64,000 nt of DNA from Stagonosporopsis chrysanthemi (lineage: Eukaryota; Ascomycota; Dothideomycetes; Pleosporales; Didymellaceae): the NCBI GenBank assembly GCA_022560025.1, contig JAFISE010000084.1, positions 2,295 through 66,294 on the forward strand, written 5' to 3'. Numbering within the stretch: position 1 is the first letter of the stretch; each line of letters opens with the position of its first letter. Below, in pieces: positions 1 through 11,368 of this stretch. The notes under the pieces were generated by a model. The model had not been told where the DNA came from, did no database searches, and worked only from the letters and a program-made list of their open reading frames with translations. The position numbers and the translations under genes were made by a program.

Positions 1-31
1 GGGGGGGGGGGGGGGGGGGGGGGGGGGGCGT

Positions 32-81
<50 letters not shown>
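1..81. repeat. G homopolymer at window start
   Basis: This is an almost unbroken run of G, interrupted only by a short CGT at 29-31. It has no coding meaning and is not a telomere repeat. A run this long at a sequence edge is most likely a sequencing or assembly artefact such as no-signal poly-G, although a genuine homopolymer cannot be excluded. Confidence 0.9.
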
Positions 82-83
<2 letters not shown>

Positions 84-1098
84 GGCGGTGGCATGGCATT
101 TCTCAGTACATACATACATGGTAATTAGCAGGCTCCAGTACTTGCTCGTTAGCGACGCAGGCATGCTTGCTGCAGCGCACAGCCAAGAGCGCGATCAGCA
201 TCACCAGCGCGGTTTCAGCCACGCTTGGGGGCTTTGCGCTGAGAGGGCGGCTGCTGCAGGTGCAGGCTGCTCATTGGTCGAGGCGGGGCTGCGCCGGGCT
301 GGGCGTAGATGCAGGCGGAGCGGAGACGGTGAGGTGGTGCGATGCGATGCATGCGGAGTCAAGACAGGTGCGAGAGTGGGCGGTGCGGTGGGCGGCGAGC
401 TGGACTGCTCTGGAGTGGTGGTTGTGGTGATGATGCAGCGGTGCGTGCCGCGGGCCAGACGCGCCGCTGTGGTGATGAAATGATGGAAAGCATACATACT
501 GTTACGTTGTCGACGGGGGGTTGTACGACGGGCGTTGCCGCAATCAGCTGGCGCCGCTGCTTTGCGCCTCCGCACTGGAGGGCCCGGCGGACGCGAGTAT
601 TTCTTGGCAAGATTGCAGCAGCGCGCGGCGGGCGACACAGGGCGCACTCGGTCGCTTGGACGGCACGACGGGTCACGGGCACGACGGGCAAGATGCTGGC
701 GGGCAGGGCGCTGGCGGGCAAGATGTGGCGGGCGTGGTGCTGGGCGTGGACCGACGTCTTCCCAGCGGTGCGCGCGGCAGGCAGTGGCAGGCCGTTGGCC
801 GGGCGCACGCCGCCGCAGAGTAATAAACTGAGGCCGTCCGATCCGTCTTGTCGGCCTCAGCGTCGCCTGGAGAAGAGGCAGCGGCCAGGCGCGGGCGGCC
901 AATCAGGGCGCGCTGCCCAGACCACTGGCCAAGCCATTCACCAAGACCCAAGAGAATTGCTCTGCACTGGGTTCTTGTCGTCTCCTGAGGGCTCTGCTAT
1001 ATCATGCCCATCCCGCCCGCCCGCCGCCGTCTCCCCATCCGCCGTTGCCTGCCGCGGATGCCCTCGACGCTGTAGCTGCCTCTCGCCGCCCGCCGGTC
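82..1098. other. GC-rich stretch without a supportable gene
   Basis: Several long frames are open on both strands, but they follow GC-rich composition, are Arg/Ala/Pro-rich and show no recognisable domain or splice structure. The last few hundred bases probably hold the promoter and 5' leader of the gene starting at 1099. Confidence 0.5.
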
Positions 1099-2021
1099 AT
1101 GGACCCCCGACACGCGCCGGTGCCCTCCGCGGCCACGCACGCCCAATCCCACGCCCGCGCCAGTGCCAGTGCCAGCGCCAGCGCCAGCGGCCACTCGTCG
1201 CCCGCCGACACCGACTACGACTGCGACTCGGAGCTCAACGAGAAGGACGCCTGCGCCTACGCCGCCCACCCCCAGCCCAGCACCCGCGACGACCGCGCCA
1301 GCCGCTCCACCGCCGGCCGCGCCCACGACTCGGTCCTCTCGCCCTTCTCGCCGCACGCCTCGGGGCCCAGCAGCCCCGGCAGCAGCATCTCGCACCCGCC
1401 GCGCGCGCACCTGGACCCTGAAAAGGCCGCCTCGCACGACGCCCTCGACGCGCGCTCGCAGCACCGCGCCGCCCCCGATGCCGTCGTGTACGACAAGAGC
1501 GAGTACCACGACCAGGGCCCCGAGGACAAGGCCTGGCAGCTGCTGGTACGCCGCCCTCCCTTGCCTGCGCGCACTGCCCCACGACCGCCGCTGACCCCGC
1601 ACAGTTCTACCTCTCGGGCCCCTGCGCCCTGCTCTCCGTCGCCATCACGCTGTGGACGCTGCTCGCCACGCTGGTCGCCCTGCTGCTCCTGCCCCTGCGC
1701 TTCTGCACCGCCCGCCCCCCGCTGGCCACCCAGCTCACCTCCTTCCTCGCCCCCGCCCTCAACCTGCAACTGCACCTCGTCTACTCGTTCGACGCCAGCG
1801 AGAGCTACAGCGTCCCCATGCTGCTGGTCATCCACCTCTTCTCGCCCATCATCGCGTTCGGCGTAGCCATTGCGAGCTGGACCGCCGCCGCCTTCTGGTT
1901 CTTCAGCAGCATCTTGGGGGATCCGGGGGGTCACGATGAGGGCCGCCACAACGATGGGAAGGATAGCATTCTCGGCGTGAGGAATCACTGGGAGCGGTGG
2001 CTGTCGAGGGGCTTGCGATGA
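1099..2021 (+). CDS. Uncharacterised two-helix membrane protein (287 aa)
   Basis: I do not recognise this family. Two exons (1099-1545 and 1605-2021) are joined by a 59-nt intron with donor GTACGC, acceptor CACAG and phase 0. The first in-frame ATG is at 1099. Residues 1-149 are a low-complexity tail rich in Ala, Ser, Pro and His, including an alternating Ala-Ser tract, and are probably disordered and cytosolic. Exon 2 encodes two strongly hydrophobic segments, roughly residues 153-180 and 210-245, followed by a short polar tail ending in RGL-Arg. This suggests an integral membrane protein with a long disordered N-terminus. Sequencing errors in this GC-rich stretch could affect the exact N-terminus. 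No function is inferred. Confidence 0.7.
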
Positions 2022-2522
2022 GCGCAGGTTGCTTTCTGCTCGTGTATTGCGCGAGATTTTTTTCACGATTGGCGGCTTGAAGCGCTCGCTCCCAGTTGGG
2101 ACGCGCTGCGGGATGCGACGAGACGAGAGGAGACGAGTCTGGCACTCCCAGCACACATCACGGCAAACCACAGCATGGCATGGCATGGCATGGCACGGCG
2201 TTCGCAGGGAACAGCTGTGTTGTTTCCCCCCACAGCAAGGCGTTGACACGGCGTTTTTCTCTTTCCTTGGTACAGCAAGGCCGGGATTTTTTGGGTTTTG
2301 CTCCTTCACTCACGGATTCGAGATGGGTCTCTCCGTTGGTTTATACCCCGTTTTTTGGCATCTTTTATTTTTTTTTTGTTATTTTTTTTTTTTCGTCAAT
2401 CTGCTTGGCGGCATACACATGTCGCGCACCAGCTCTCCACACCATCCATGTAGCTGTAGTTGGGAAACTAGGTCGAGATCCGTAGCACGACGTCACGGGT
2501 CAACTCCAATAAACTTTCACAC

Positions 2523-2547
2523 CACATCACATCACATCACATCACAT
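2523..2547. repeat. Pentanucleotide (CACAT/ATCAC) microsatellite
   Basis: About five tandem copies of a CACAT-type pentamer lie in the non-coding region downstream of the first gene. It is a simple-sequence repeat with no evident function. Confidence 0.85.
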
Positions 2548-3117
2548 TACCTCATCACACTCCATTGCCGTGTACATCTGTGCTGCGACCCACGTGCACC
2601 CCGCCCCAAGGCCGCATATCCCGCCCCAACCTATCAAACCCCGTTCTCTGTCTCTCTCTCTCGTCAGACCTTCCTCCCCGGTCTTTCTTCCTTTCTCGCG
2701 AGAGACTGAAAGTGCGTGTGTGTGTGTGTGAGAGAGAAAGTGGACCCCTCCCCCTTGTCTCAAACGCACTGTACAATCTGCCCACGAAACCTATCCACAA
2801 AGCCAAGCCCGACACCAAGCCGCCGTGTTGTGACGAGAGCGCCCGAAGATGCCGAGGATGCCGCGTGGGGGGTGTGAGGATGGGGAGCTGGGGAGGAGAG
2901 GGAAGGGTAGGGCGAAGTGAAGTGAAGTAAAGCAAGGTGTGAGCAGGAAAGGGGAGGTCGGGGTACAGTACAGTACAGTTCAGTACAGATGAGACTGGCG
3001 GCGTGTTGGTGAGGTGCGTAACTACACCATTTATCCGGTATACATGTGCGATATAGTACGAGACGGGAAAGGAATGCGCGTATTGTGTCTGTGCGATGGG
3101 GCCACCGTGATGCTGAT

Positions 3118-3140
3118 GCTGCTGCTGCTGCTGCTGCTGC
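3118..3140. repeat. (GCT)n trinucleotide microsatellite
   Basis: Nearly eight perfect GCT units sit in non-coding sequence. They explain the poly-Leu, poly-Ala and poly-Gln frames seen in different readings of this spot. Confidence 0.9.
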
Positions 3141-3428
3141 ACAGCTATGCAATGCACAACGCATCCCACGCGCACCACGAGAGCAAGAGGAAAAACTTCT
3201 TCGTCGTCGTCGTCCTCCTCTTACTGTGTACGATTGTACAGCCCCTCCTCGCTCTCCCTGCCCACTGAGACACCCATCGAGCTCAGATTGACGACCGCGC
3301 TCGACGATTTCTCTTTCTCTTTCCCTTTCCCTGCCGCGACGTGCTCATCCTCATCCTCATCTACACGCAGTACAGCACGCAACACACGCCACTTTGCACG
3401 TGATACGCCATACGCCATACGCCATACA

Positions 3429-3442
3429 CCCCCCCCCCCCCC
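3429..3442. repeat. C homopolymer (14 C)
   Basis: A run of 14 C follows three ACGCC(AT)-like units. The length is prone to sequencing error. Confidence 0.85.
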
Positions 3443-3972
3443 GGAAGCGGAAAAAATAAAAGTTCAAACCCGTGGTAGGGGCATGGCGTGGCGTGGCTTG
3501 GGGGCAAGGCTTGGAGCGGAGGCGTCGGAGGGTTGGCGGGGGTTGGCGCGTGGGTGGTTGGTTGGAGATGGTCATAGGTGTAGGTTGTCGTACGTGTAGG
3601 TGGTTGGTGCATGGGGATGGGTGGCTGTGCGGCGATGGGGTGTGGCGCGTGGGGGTGGCGTTGGTATTGGTACGGGGTGAGAGGTGAGATGGGTGTTTGA
3701 AAATATGGAGGACGTGAAGTGAGACAGGGCTGGGAGAGCATGCATGGGGATGGGGATGTGGGGTTGAGAAGATGCACAGATGACTTGAGGTGGAGTAGGT
3801 GAAGTGAAGTCATGGATTGAATTATGGCATTACAGTACGTTCGTTGGCGGTGCTGGAGCATTAAGTTTAGATCAGGTGGGTATATGGCTGAAACATAAGG
3901 ACAAGAGAGCTGGAGAAGAAACATTACAGCGTCGTCGACGCAGGAAAGGAACCGCCGTCTACCCCGAGATCG

Positions 3973-5015
3973 CTACCACGACGTCGCGCTCCGCAGGCTG
4001 TTCAACCGCACCTCGATCTCCTTCTCCTGCACGGTGATCTGCGCTTTACTCGCCTTCTCGCACGCCGTGCGCGACAGCTCGCGCACAAGGCAGTTCTTGA
4101 AGCACTGCGAGATTAGGCTCGGGTCGAACTCGTGGATGTCGAGGTCCGGGCTCGACAGCCGCAGACAGCTGCGGTCGCTGCCAATCTGCTTCTGAAAGAC
4201 GTGGTCGAGGAATGCGTACGAGTCGTCAAACGTCTTGTAGCAGCTGGAGCAGGCGTAGCTGGCGTTTGTGGCGCGGCTGCCGGCCTCGGGCTGGACATGC
4301 GAAGTGAACAGGATGCAGCGCGCGTCAGGAAGGCCGGAGTGCGTTGCGACGGAGATGCACATGTCGCAGTCCGGGCAGATCTCGCGGTCGTCATGGCGGT
4401 CGCGCGGGCGGAGTTTCTTGGTCTGCATGTTGCTTCCTTCTGAGGAGTCGAGGTCTTTGCGGAGCTGTTCGGCGAAGGAGCAATATTGGACCTTGAAGCG
4501 CGGGGGTGGCAGGTAGAGAAGTGAGGTTGGGGTTGAGAAGCGCTCGAACTGGGCCTGCAATGCCTCCAGGCAGATGCGGCGGATGCTCTTTGCGGTCGTG
4601 ATTATGTCGTCGTAGGGTATAGATATTGTTTCGGATACTGCGCTGTCGCAGAGAAGCTCGCGCACCTCGTATTGTAGGCGAACGAGCTGGGCTTCAAGTG
4701 TTGTGTGGCATGTCGCTGGCTAGGTCAGAAACGTCCAACGGTTCCCAGATCATCGCACATACAGTCGCCTTGCTCGAAGCGTGCTCCACAGCGCTTCTTC
4801 CCAGTTTCCATAAGGTTTCTGACTTCTCGACCGAGGTTCAAAGCCTTTGCAAGGGCGTCATCTTGGCTTTTGACAATGAGGCGCGCCCATGCCGGGCGCT
4901 TGTGGCCGGATTTCGCTTGCAGCTGGTCATAAAGTTCGTATGCGTTCTGAAACTCGCGATCGATGTCCCACAGCAGGAAGGATGTGTGCTGCGACTTGTT
5001 CCACGTGACGGCCAT
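3973..5015 (-). CDS. Uncharacterised Cys/His-containing protein (323 aa)
   Basis: Two exons on the minus strand, 5015-4763 and 4691-3973, are joined through a 71-nt intron with donor GTATGT, a CTGAC branch-like site and acceptor TTGAAG. The junction phase is 1 and the frame closes exactly. The N-terminal exon is charged and helical (MAVTWNKSQHTSFLLWDID...). The second exon contains a cluster with CPDCDMC, then YACSSCYKTF and a following LDHVF, which resembles a degenerate zinc-binding or C2H2-like segment around residues 180-260. The C-terminus is charged and helical. I cannot assign a family. The even exon lengths, clean splice sites and lack of internal stops argue that it is a real gene. 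Confidence 0.72.
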
Positions 5016-5806
5016 TTCTCCAGATTAAGCAATTATTCAGTACACGCGTCGAAATAAACTAAAAGAGTGTGAAGGGTTGTGGAAAGGAGTGTGGATTAGA
5101 ACAACATATATGGAGAGACCGTCTCGCCGCATGCGGTCAGGAACGCAACAGAGCAGAATCCTTCCTCATGTTCTGGCGGAGGAGCTCGAATTTTACATCC
5201 TTCGCATTGGTTTGTCCGGCGCATGAACCGTGGCTGATTGACAGCTGTCAGTGGAAATGAGTGCATATGTCACCGTATTCGTTTTTCGTGGCGTGTCTGC
5301 TAATATTGGTGAAGGAGCACAGATGGAGCCATGGTGATCCTTCCCAAAGCGGATGGAGCCTACACAGATACGGAAACGTCAAAGAGTGTTTGGGCAGATG
5401 CTGGCTGCAGCGCTCACATACGCGAGATATAACTGCGCATCATATGAGAAGGACCGCGTGCATTGATAAATTGCAGGGGACGCGGCGCGGTGGAGTGACC
5501 CGCGCTGCAGCCATGATCCTGCCGGGCGCAGTCATAGCGCTTGCCGGCTAGCCTAGCCTGGTGCGATCATGTCGCCCTCGTCGAGCCGGCCACCACGTGC
5601 GGTCTGTCGGTAACGACGAAGATCCGGCCAGGGGTGAAGATGTTGACGTGCGTGATGGAGTCGTGGTCGCGGAGGTAGATCCGGCCGCTGGAGCGGTGCC
5701 TGAATTGGCACCCCACCATCGCTCCTGCCCCGCCATCAAGCTTCGTTTCTACGAACATCAGGGTCCAACACCTTTGCATCGCATATACATAACATAGCAC
5801 ACAACA
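5016..5806. other. Divergent intergenic region (Cys/His gene / ureG)
   Basis: No gene is supported. The region separates two divergently transcribed genes and probably holds both promoters. Small frames on both strands lack splice or domain support. Confidence 0.5.
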
Positions 5807-6732
5807 ATGTCGCACGGTCATTCACACGAAGGCGGCCACTCGCACTCGCACGCTGCTGCAGACCATGGACACACCCATGAGATCCTGGATGGGCCTGGCA
5901 GCTTCGTTGGGCGCGAGATGCCTATCATCGAGGGAAGAGACTGGGAAGACCGCGCGTTCACAGTAGGCATTGGAGGGTAAGGCTAAGCATGAACATCTTG
6001 ATGGTCAGTGTGTTGACATCACACAGACCGGTAGGCTCCGGAAAGACTGCTCTGATGCTGGCTCTTTGCAAGGCACTTAGACAGCGCTTTAGTGTTGCAG
6101 CAGTGACCAACGACATCTTCACCAGGGAAGATGGCGAGTTCTTGACCAAGCACAAAGCTCTCCCAGCGTACGTTTACCCGGTCCATAGTAGCAATTCTGT
6201 TATCTGACTACTCAGTGAGCGCATTGTCGCCGTAGAGACAGGAGGCTGCCCTCACGCTGCCGTCCGCGAGGACATCTCAGTCAATCTCCTGACCCTCACC
6301 AACCTCCACCACAAGTTCAACACCGACCTTCTCCTGATCGAATCGGGCGGCGACAACCTCGCAGCCAACTACTCCCGCGAGCTCGCCGACTTCATCATCT
6401 ACATCATCGACGTATCTGGGGGCGACAAGATTCCCCGCAAGGGCGGGCCTGGAATCACACAATCAGACCTGCTGATCGTCAACAAGATCGACCTTGCTGA
6501 AGCAGTCGGTGCGGATCTGAACGTCATGGAGCGTGACAGCAGGAGGATGCGCGAGGGCGGACCTACCATCTTCGCTGTGGTGAAGAAGAACCAGGGTGTT
6601 GATGCTATTGTCGATTTGATTCTATCTGCTTGGAAGGCCTCTGGAGCTACACAGGCGCGGAAGTCTACTTTCGAGCCAACATTGATGGACGATAATGAGG
6701 AGGGCAAGGAGAGGAGCTACACCATGTCCTGA
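5807..6732 (+). CDS. ureG: Urease accessory GTPase UreG
   Basis: UreG is a SIMIBI-class GTPase that drives GTP-dependent nickel delivery to urease together with UreD/UreF. Three exons (5807-5976, 6027-6167, 6216-6732) are joined by 50- and 48-nt introns and give 275 aa, typical of fungal UreG. The N-terminus is His-rich (MSHGHSHEGGHSHSH...), as in eukaryotic UreG, and may bind metal. The P-loop GPVGSGKT spans about residues 57-64 and is split by the first intron. Downstream are the TNDIF/TRED segment, the ETGGCPH Cys-Pro-His metal-binding motif, the switch-like IESGGDN and the NKID guanine-specificity motif. All key residues are intact. No other urease gene lies nearby, as expected for a dispersed fungal pathway. 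Confidence 0.97.
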
Positions 6733-6898
6733 GTAACCATATACACCAGCTTCAAGCACGAGCCCAATATTCGTCTGTCGCAATTCCCCCACAGCCTCTG
6801 TGATGCTGTGCCATACATCCACTATCGTGCGGAAGCTGGCTTCAACGGACCGTCACCGCGAGAACCCCGCAGTTCAGATTTGGTTGCCTGTTACACTA

Positions 6899-8869
6899 CT
6901 AAATCAGATCCAGCTCCCCAGGCAACTCAGGCCCTTCTTCGTCGTTAAACTCGCGGTGTTGCTGCTGCTCCTCAAGCAAGTGCCCAGAGGCCTCCTTCTG
7001 CATCTGTGGAACAATTAGCCGCCGGTGAATGACGTGGATCTGCACGCTTACCTAACGAAACTGACTGCGTGCAGCGTCTTCGGAGAACCCCTTTGCCGGG
7101 TCCGTTGCAAGCAAGATGCTCCCAAGTGCCCGTAGCCCGTCTCCAAGCTGCCATAACTTGTCAAGTTTTATTCTTCAAATGGTTGCGCGTGTGACTTACC
7201 ATCTGCTGGGTCGTAGCTCCTAGGTTCGAGGCATTCCTTGCCGACTGGACATAGAGTTTCCCCTGAACCTGGCCGTTTGCGTGTATTTGGTCGTGCGTCT
7301 TGCTTAGAGCTTGGGTCGTCGACTGTAAACCCGTCTCTACCTGGAGGAGCTTTGCGTCGACACTTTCGAACTGTCTTCCGACGCTGCTGAACTTTGTCTC
7401 GACGCGGCTGAGCTTGGTCTCGACGCGGCTGAGCTTGGTCTCGACGCTATCAACTTTCGCCTCGACGTTGCTCATGTTGCCAGTGAGTCGATCCACTCGG
7501 CCACTGACTCCCAGCACCTCCTGATCTGTGTTTTGGAGCAGATCAGAGGTCTTGCTGACCTCAGTCTTGAGGCTATCGAGGTCGTCTCTTAGCTGATAGG
7601 TGATCGCTTTGGTGTCTTTGGCGAATTCGTCAATCGGCATCACGTGTTCCTCCTTGAACAAGCACATCCCTGTTATATAAAGCTTCTCCAGACGCTCCGA
7701 ATGAGCGTCAGAATAGGCTTTAGCATGCTTCAATGTTGTATCAGCGTGGTCTTTTGTATCCTTCTCAATCTGTAACAGTTTACTCTCAACGGCCTTGTAA
7801 GTCTCTTTGATCTGAGTGCACAAATTAGCGAAAGATCTAATGTTGTCTTTGAATGTTACGCACAGAGTCGATTGACTTTTGGGTACTTAATACCTCGCTC
7901 TTAAGGTTTCCGATGGCAGTTTCATCGTCCATGCGCTCTCGGATATTTTCTATACTGGCCGCGTGCTGATGTACGTCCTGTCGTACTTGTTGGAGATCGC
8001 CCTGTACCGCCCCAATGCTCTGCCGCAGCATCTTCAGGTCTCCTACTGCGGGCCCAAGTTGCTCCTTAATCTTGTTGCTTATCATTTGGTCGAGGCTCTC
8101 GATCTTGGCAGTGCACTTTCTTGTGACAGCATCTGCCTGTTCTTGCATTTTCTGCTCCCGCCTCCTCAATTTTTCCTGCATGCCATCTTCACATCCCCTT
8201 AGCCATCCATGGCTGGCAATAGCCATACGGTCCATCTTCTGCTGCATCTCCTTGTTCAGGTTTTCGAAGGAAGTGTTCTGGCTTTTAGCAAGGTCTCCTA
8301 TGATTGCCTTGAGGTGCTCGCTTTCGTCTCTGCGGTCTTTGATCTCTGTACGAAATGCCTTTTTTTCTATTTTAAGGGTCTTGAATTCGTTCTCGAGCGA
8401 CAACCAAGCATTGCGTCTTTGATTATTCTCCTCAACCAAATGCTTCAGGCGATCTTGAAGCGGGCCGATCCGTCTGTTCAGCTCTTCGAACTTGGCGTCA
8501 ACCAATGTCAGTTTTGAGTACAGAGGTGGGCCCTGCAATGCCTCCTCGAAGAATTTGCCAGCTGCAGGATTGATGCTATGCAATTTTTCTTCGGCAGCTT
8601 CGATGCGAGGACGCTTCTGCCGCTCCGTACTCTCACTCGAAGCCGGCGATGTACGCTTGGAGGTCTGGCCGAAGGCTCTTCGATTGATATTGGAGTCTTT
8701 CCTGCATTTTTGCTGGATGTAGCAGGCGCCATCGACTGTTCTTCAAATATTAGCAGGACATCAATCTTCAACCAAGTTCGTACGTACTCCCACTTGGTTC
8801 CACCTTTTTGTACCTATTGTTTTTTTGCTTGCTGTTGCAGATAAAACCATCTAATCCATTCGATGGCAT
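6899..8869 (-). CDS. Long coiled-coil orphan protein with an in-frame TAG before its last exon
   Basis: I do not recognise the family. Minus-strand exons are 8869-8788, 8735-7894, 7811-7200, 7147-7052 and 7003-6899. The first three introns are canonical (52, 82 and 52 nt, with GTACGT, GTATTA and GTAAGT donors) and keep frame exactly. The protein starts MPSNGLDGF and has a basic Ser-rich segment near residues 45-75. After that it is almost entirely heptad-patterned coiled coil, rich in Glu, Lys, Gln and Leu. The fourth coding exon ends SQF-Arg-TAG directly against a perfect GTAAGC donor. The 48-nt intron ends CCACAG, and the following 34-codon frame (MQKEASGHL ... ELDLI) looks coding. Taken literally the product is 543 aa. 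If the TAG were a sense codon the protein would be about 578 aa. It may be a decaying or recently truncated gene. Confidence 0.72.
7398..7446. repeat. 21-bp tandem repeat encoding coiled-coil heptads
   Basis: Two perfect 21-bp units plus a partial third lie inside the coiled-coil gene. Read on the minus strand each encodes one heptad (KLSRVET), so the DNA repeat and the structural repeat share the same period. Confidence 0.85.
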
Positions 8870-10502
8870 ATTGCAATTTTTCTGGCAGCAAAAGACGTAG
8901 GCAGAATAAAATTTTGTGTGTTATGCTGACTGTAAGACAACGTACAAGTGGGACAATGGGCAGCCCATGTGTTGTTATGCCCTCTGCGACAACTCAAATA
9001 GCCACTAATACGGCCTACCTCACGCAACTTTGCTTCCAGGCGGAGCCCAGACTCTGATCACAATCTATCTATTTCAAGATCTGCCCATATCCGCCTTGAC
9101 CGGACATGTCAGTTTTCACAATCTGGGTTGTCCAAGCGGTGCGATACGTATGCTACACTCTACATTGCTAGGGCTACCCAGATCCCAGGGACGGCTTGCT
9201 CGCCTGCATACTGAGGCCGCAATTGAGCAGTCAACACAACGGATAACAGCACGAAAATCAACCCCTCGCATGGCAAGGAGTCAGTCTTGCTAGACAAACG
9301 ATTGGAAGTGGTTGCTGTGAGGCCAGTCGGTCAGGGTTTGTGACGAAGTGCATCAGGGACATGGGTATGAAGGTATCGCAACAGTAGCTTTCACAACCTG
9401 TTTATACCAATCAAAGGCAAACACACGAAAGCTGTCTCCGGGATCCTTGAAGCAATCTTGGACCTTTCCACACACAACACTGCACGGGCAACGAAGGCAA
9501 TCGCCCCACGGTGGTTCAAGTGCACGTGCTTTTAGACAACACCGTTTCACTATGCTCAAACGCAAGTAACGGTCAAAACGGACCGGTACCTCGGTAAACG
9601 TTCCTATTGGTATATCTCTTTGGTTGATAGAAAAATGAGGGCAGAAAGTGACATGTCGTTTCTGTGTAAGGACCTTCAGCATTGCCCTGGCCAATGTACA
9701 CGAGCCTCTTGTACCTGTGTAACTTGACAAGGATGCGACGAAAGAACTTTTTATGTCAGCCTTGTGCATACTACGTCCAGACGCACGTTCAGCCTAGCGC
9801 ACTGCATGTCACCAATTCCTATGAGCGGTGAAGATGACTCTGGCTTGTGCTAAATCTACTGCAGTAGCTGTGAAATTCTTTGCATCACACGCATGTTTCC
9901 AGTTTGCCAATGATTGTACTCAACTTGTCACGAAACCTCGTTGGGGGCCTTCAAAGAGTCCTGTGTTACTTGGATCGTCTGCTTTGGCCAACGCGGAACC
10001 AGTGGCTTGCAGCGACCCTTGTTGAAGAGCTGGCACTAAGCCGAGCTTGGATTTGCCCATTCATGCATGTTTACTTATGTGACCAAAGCGATGCCAGGAT
10101 TGAGGTAGCAATTTTGTCAATTTCTGTAACCACGTGGCATAGATCACATAATATTCTATTGTAGCAGGCACTGCCCAGTGTGGGCAAGTGCACTTACCTC
10201 TGAGCTGAGGGCTCCTGTAGACGAACATCATAACATCACAACACAAGAACAGATAGCAATACAAGCGTTGACCCGCAGCACCCACTTGACACTGCTCACG
10301 CAGTTACAATTTCTCTTGTCAGAAGCTTGACATCAGTCAAAGCATGCACGCGAAGGCATTGGTAAACAGGCAAATACGCACAAACAAGTCTTGTTCAATG
10401 GAAAAATGATATTGGAGACGAGGTATTGGCGGATTTTCAGAGGATCGTTGCATGGGTGTAGATACGTGAATTGTCGTTCGTATAACTGTGATCTGCCGAT
10501 GC
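8870..10502. other. Intergenic region, no convincing gene
   Basis: This stretch is AT-richer than its surroundings. I find no gene with splice or domain support, apart from one open minus-strand frame listed separately. Confidence 0.5.
9353..9769 (-). CDS. Doubtful single-exon hypothetical protein (138 aa)
   Basis: An ATG-initiated frame with no signal peptide runs to a TGA. The C-terminal part has a Cys-spaced segment (WGDCLRCPCSVVCGK, then DCF) followed by an aromatic DWY motif, which looks more protein-like than random. There is no known domain. The frame may be a small gene, part of a degraded one, or chance. It is listed because it is the only long ATG frame in this gap. Confidence 0.22.
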   Translation of the reverse strand: MHKADIKSSFVASLSSYTGTRGSCTLARAMLKVLTQKRHVTFCPHFSINQRDIPIGTFTEVPVRFDRYLRLSIVKRCCLKARALEPPWGDCLRCPCSVVCGKVQDCFKDPGDSFRVFAFDWYKQVVKATVAIPSYPCP

Positions 10503-11368
10503 CTATCGGGCAAGCTTTGAGAGCAGAATCCACCAATCTGAGAATCCCGTGCACTTCAGCGTCCAGATTAGAGATTGCCCAGATGGAATAGTACTCGCTC
10601 GAGAATTGCGTTGTTGAGGCAAGAGACGAATGATGATTTCGACAAGCTTCCGCCGATGTTCGTCATCAGAAATGTTCTCTGCCCGTTCCAAATAGACTAG
10701 GTAGTAGGCAATTCGATGTTGTTGTCAGCTTGAGCATCGTTCGAGCCCGATGCCAATACTACATTGAAAAGCTGTTCAAGTCGCCTCAGCCGGGTGGTGA
10801 GCACTTGCGGATCTTCTTCAAGCTTTCTAGCGCATTTACGGAGTTGCTCGGTAAGCCCCTTCTAGCTGGACTCTAGCTTATTGGCGCAGAAGCGCAGCTC
10901 GTTCTTGTAGTCCTGTCCAAGTATTCGGCTTTCCATCTTCTGCAGTGACTTCACATAGCCTTCCATACGACGATCCATGAGGAGATCCTTCTCGGCGACT
11001 TGAATGAGTATGTCCGGCATCCGTCTCTGCACCTCTCTTGCAATTAGATCCTCGATGGAAGTTCGAATCACGTCGAGGCTGCTGCTGGAAGCTTGGTCGA
11101 CTTCGTGGCGTACGATAGCTCGGGGAGCCTGTCGCGGCTTGGGATCTCTGACGGGTGACATGGAAGCACTTCTCTTCATGGGTACGGTCGGTGGAATGGC
11201 TACAGAAGACATACGTCTAATCGAAGAAGATTGCGATGCTCCACCTGCTAATATCCTCGCTGTATGTTGCTTTAGTCTCACAATGTGATTGTCTGCGCGA
11301 AGCGTATACTCACAACTTCTTCCTCTGGTTGTAGTGGAGCCCAAAGCCTCTCATTGTGGTTTAGGCAT
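10503..11368 (-). pseudogene. Broken coiled-coil gene with two stops and a frameshift
   Basis: On the minus strand a plausible gene starts MPKPQ at 11368 but meets TGA at 11353-11351. The same frame then continues through a canonical intron (donor GTGAGT, acceptor ATACAG) into a long helical sequence (ILAGGASQSS..., with SIEDLIAREVQRRMPD and KSLQKMESRIL segments). At 10864-10862 a TAG follows ...KLESS, yet the frame goes on with helical sequence (KGLTEQLRKCARKLEED...). Near 10708-10716 one base appears to be missing, and the adjacent frame then carries YYLVYLERAENISDDEH... to about 10503. Either stop could have come from CAG or CGA by C-to-T change. An intact downstream Met frame (MSSVAIPP...) could still yield a short product. 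The family is unknown; the composition resembles the neighbouring coiled-coil gene. Confidence 0.6.

Larger units (their letters stand above)
2022..3972. other. Long intergenic region rich in simple repeats
   Basis: I see no gene supported here. The stretch holds T-runs near 2365-2395, CATGG-like repeats near 2172-2197, an ATCAC pentamer array, a GT/GA run near 2713-2737, an ACAGT array near 2964-2990, a GCT array, a C-run and a G/GT-rich segment at 3480-3690. Open frames here, including one reading poly-Gln on the minus strand, are products of these repeats. Confidence 0.6.

Noticed and set aside
201..1602. Several overlapping 100-360 codon frames on both strands
   Set aside because: GC-rich composition leaves many frames open. 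They are Arg/Pro/Ala-rich, mutually antisense and lack domains or splice support.
2555..3178. 207-codon minus-strand frame with a poly-Gln tract
   Set aside because: The tract is the GCT microsatellite read in antisense, and the remainder is simple-sequence derived.
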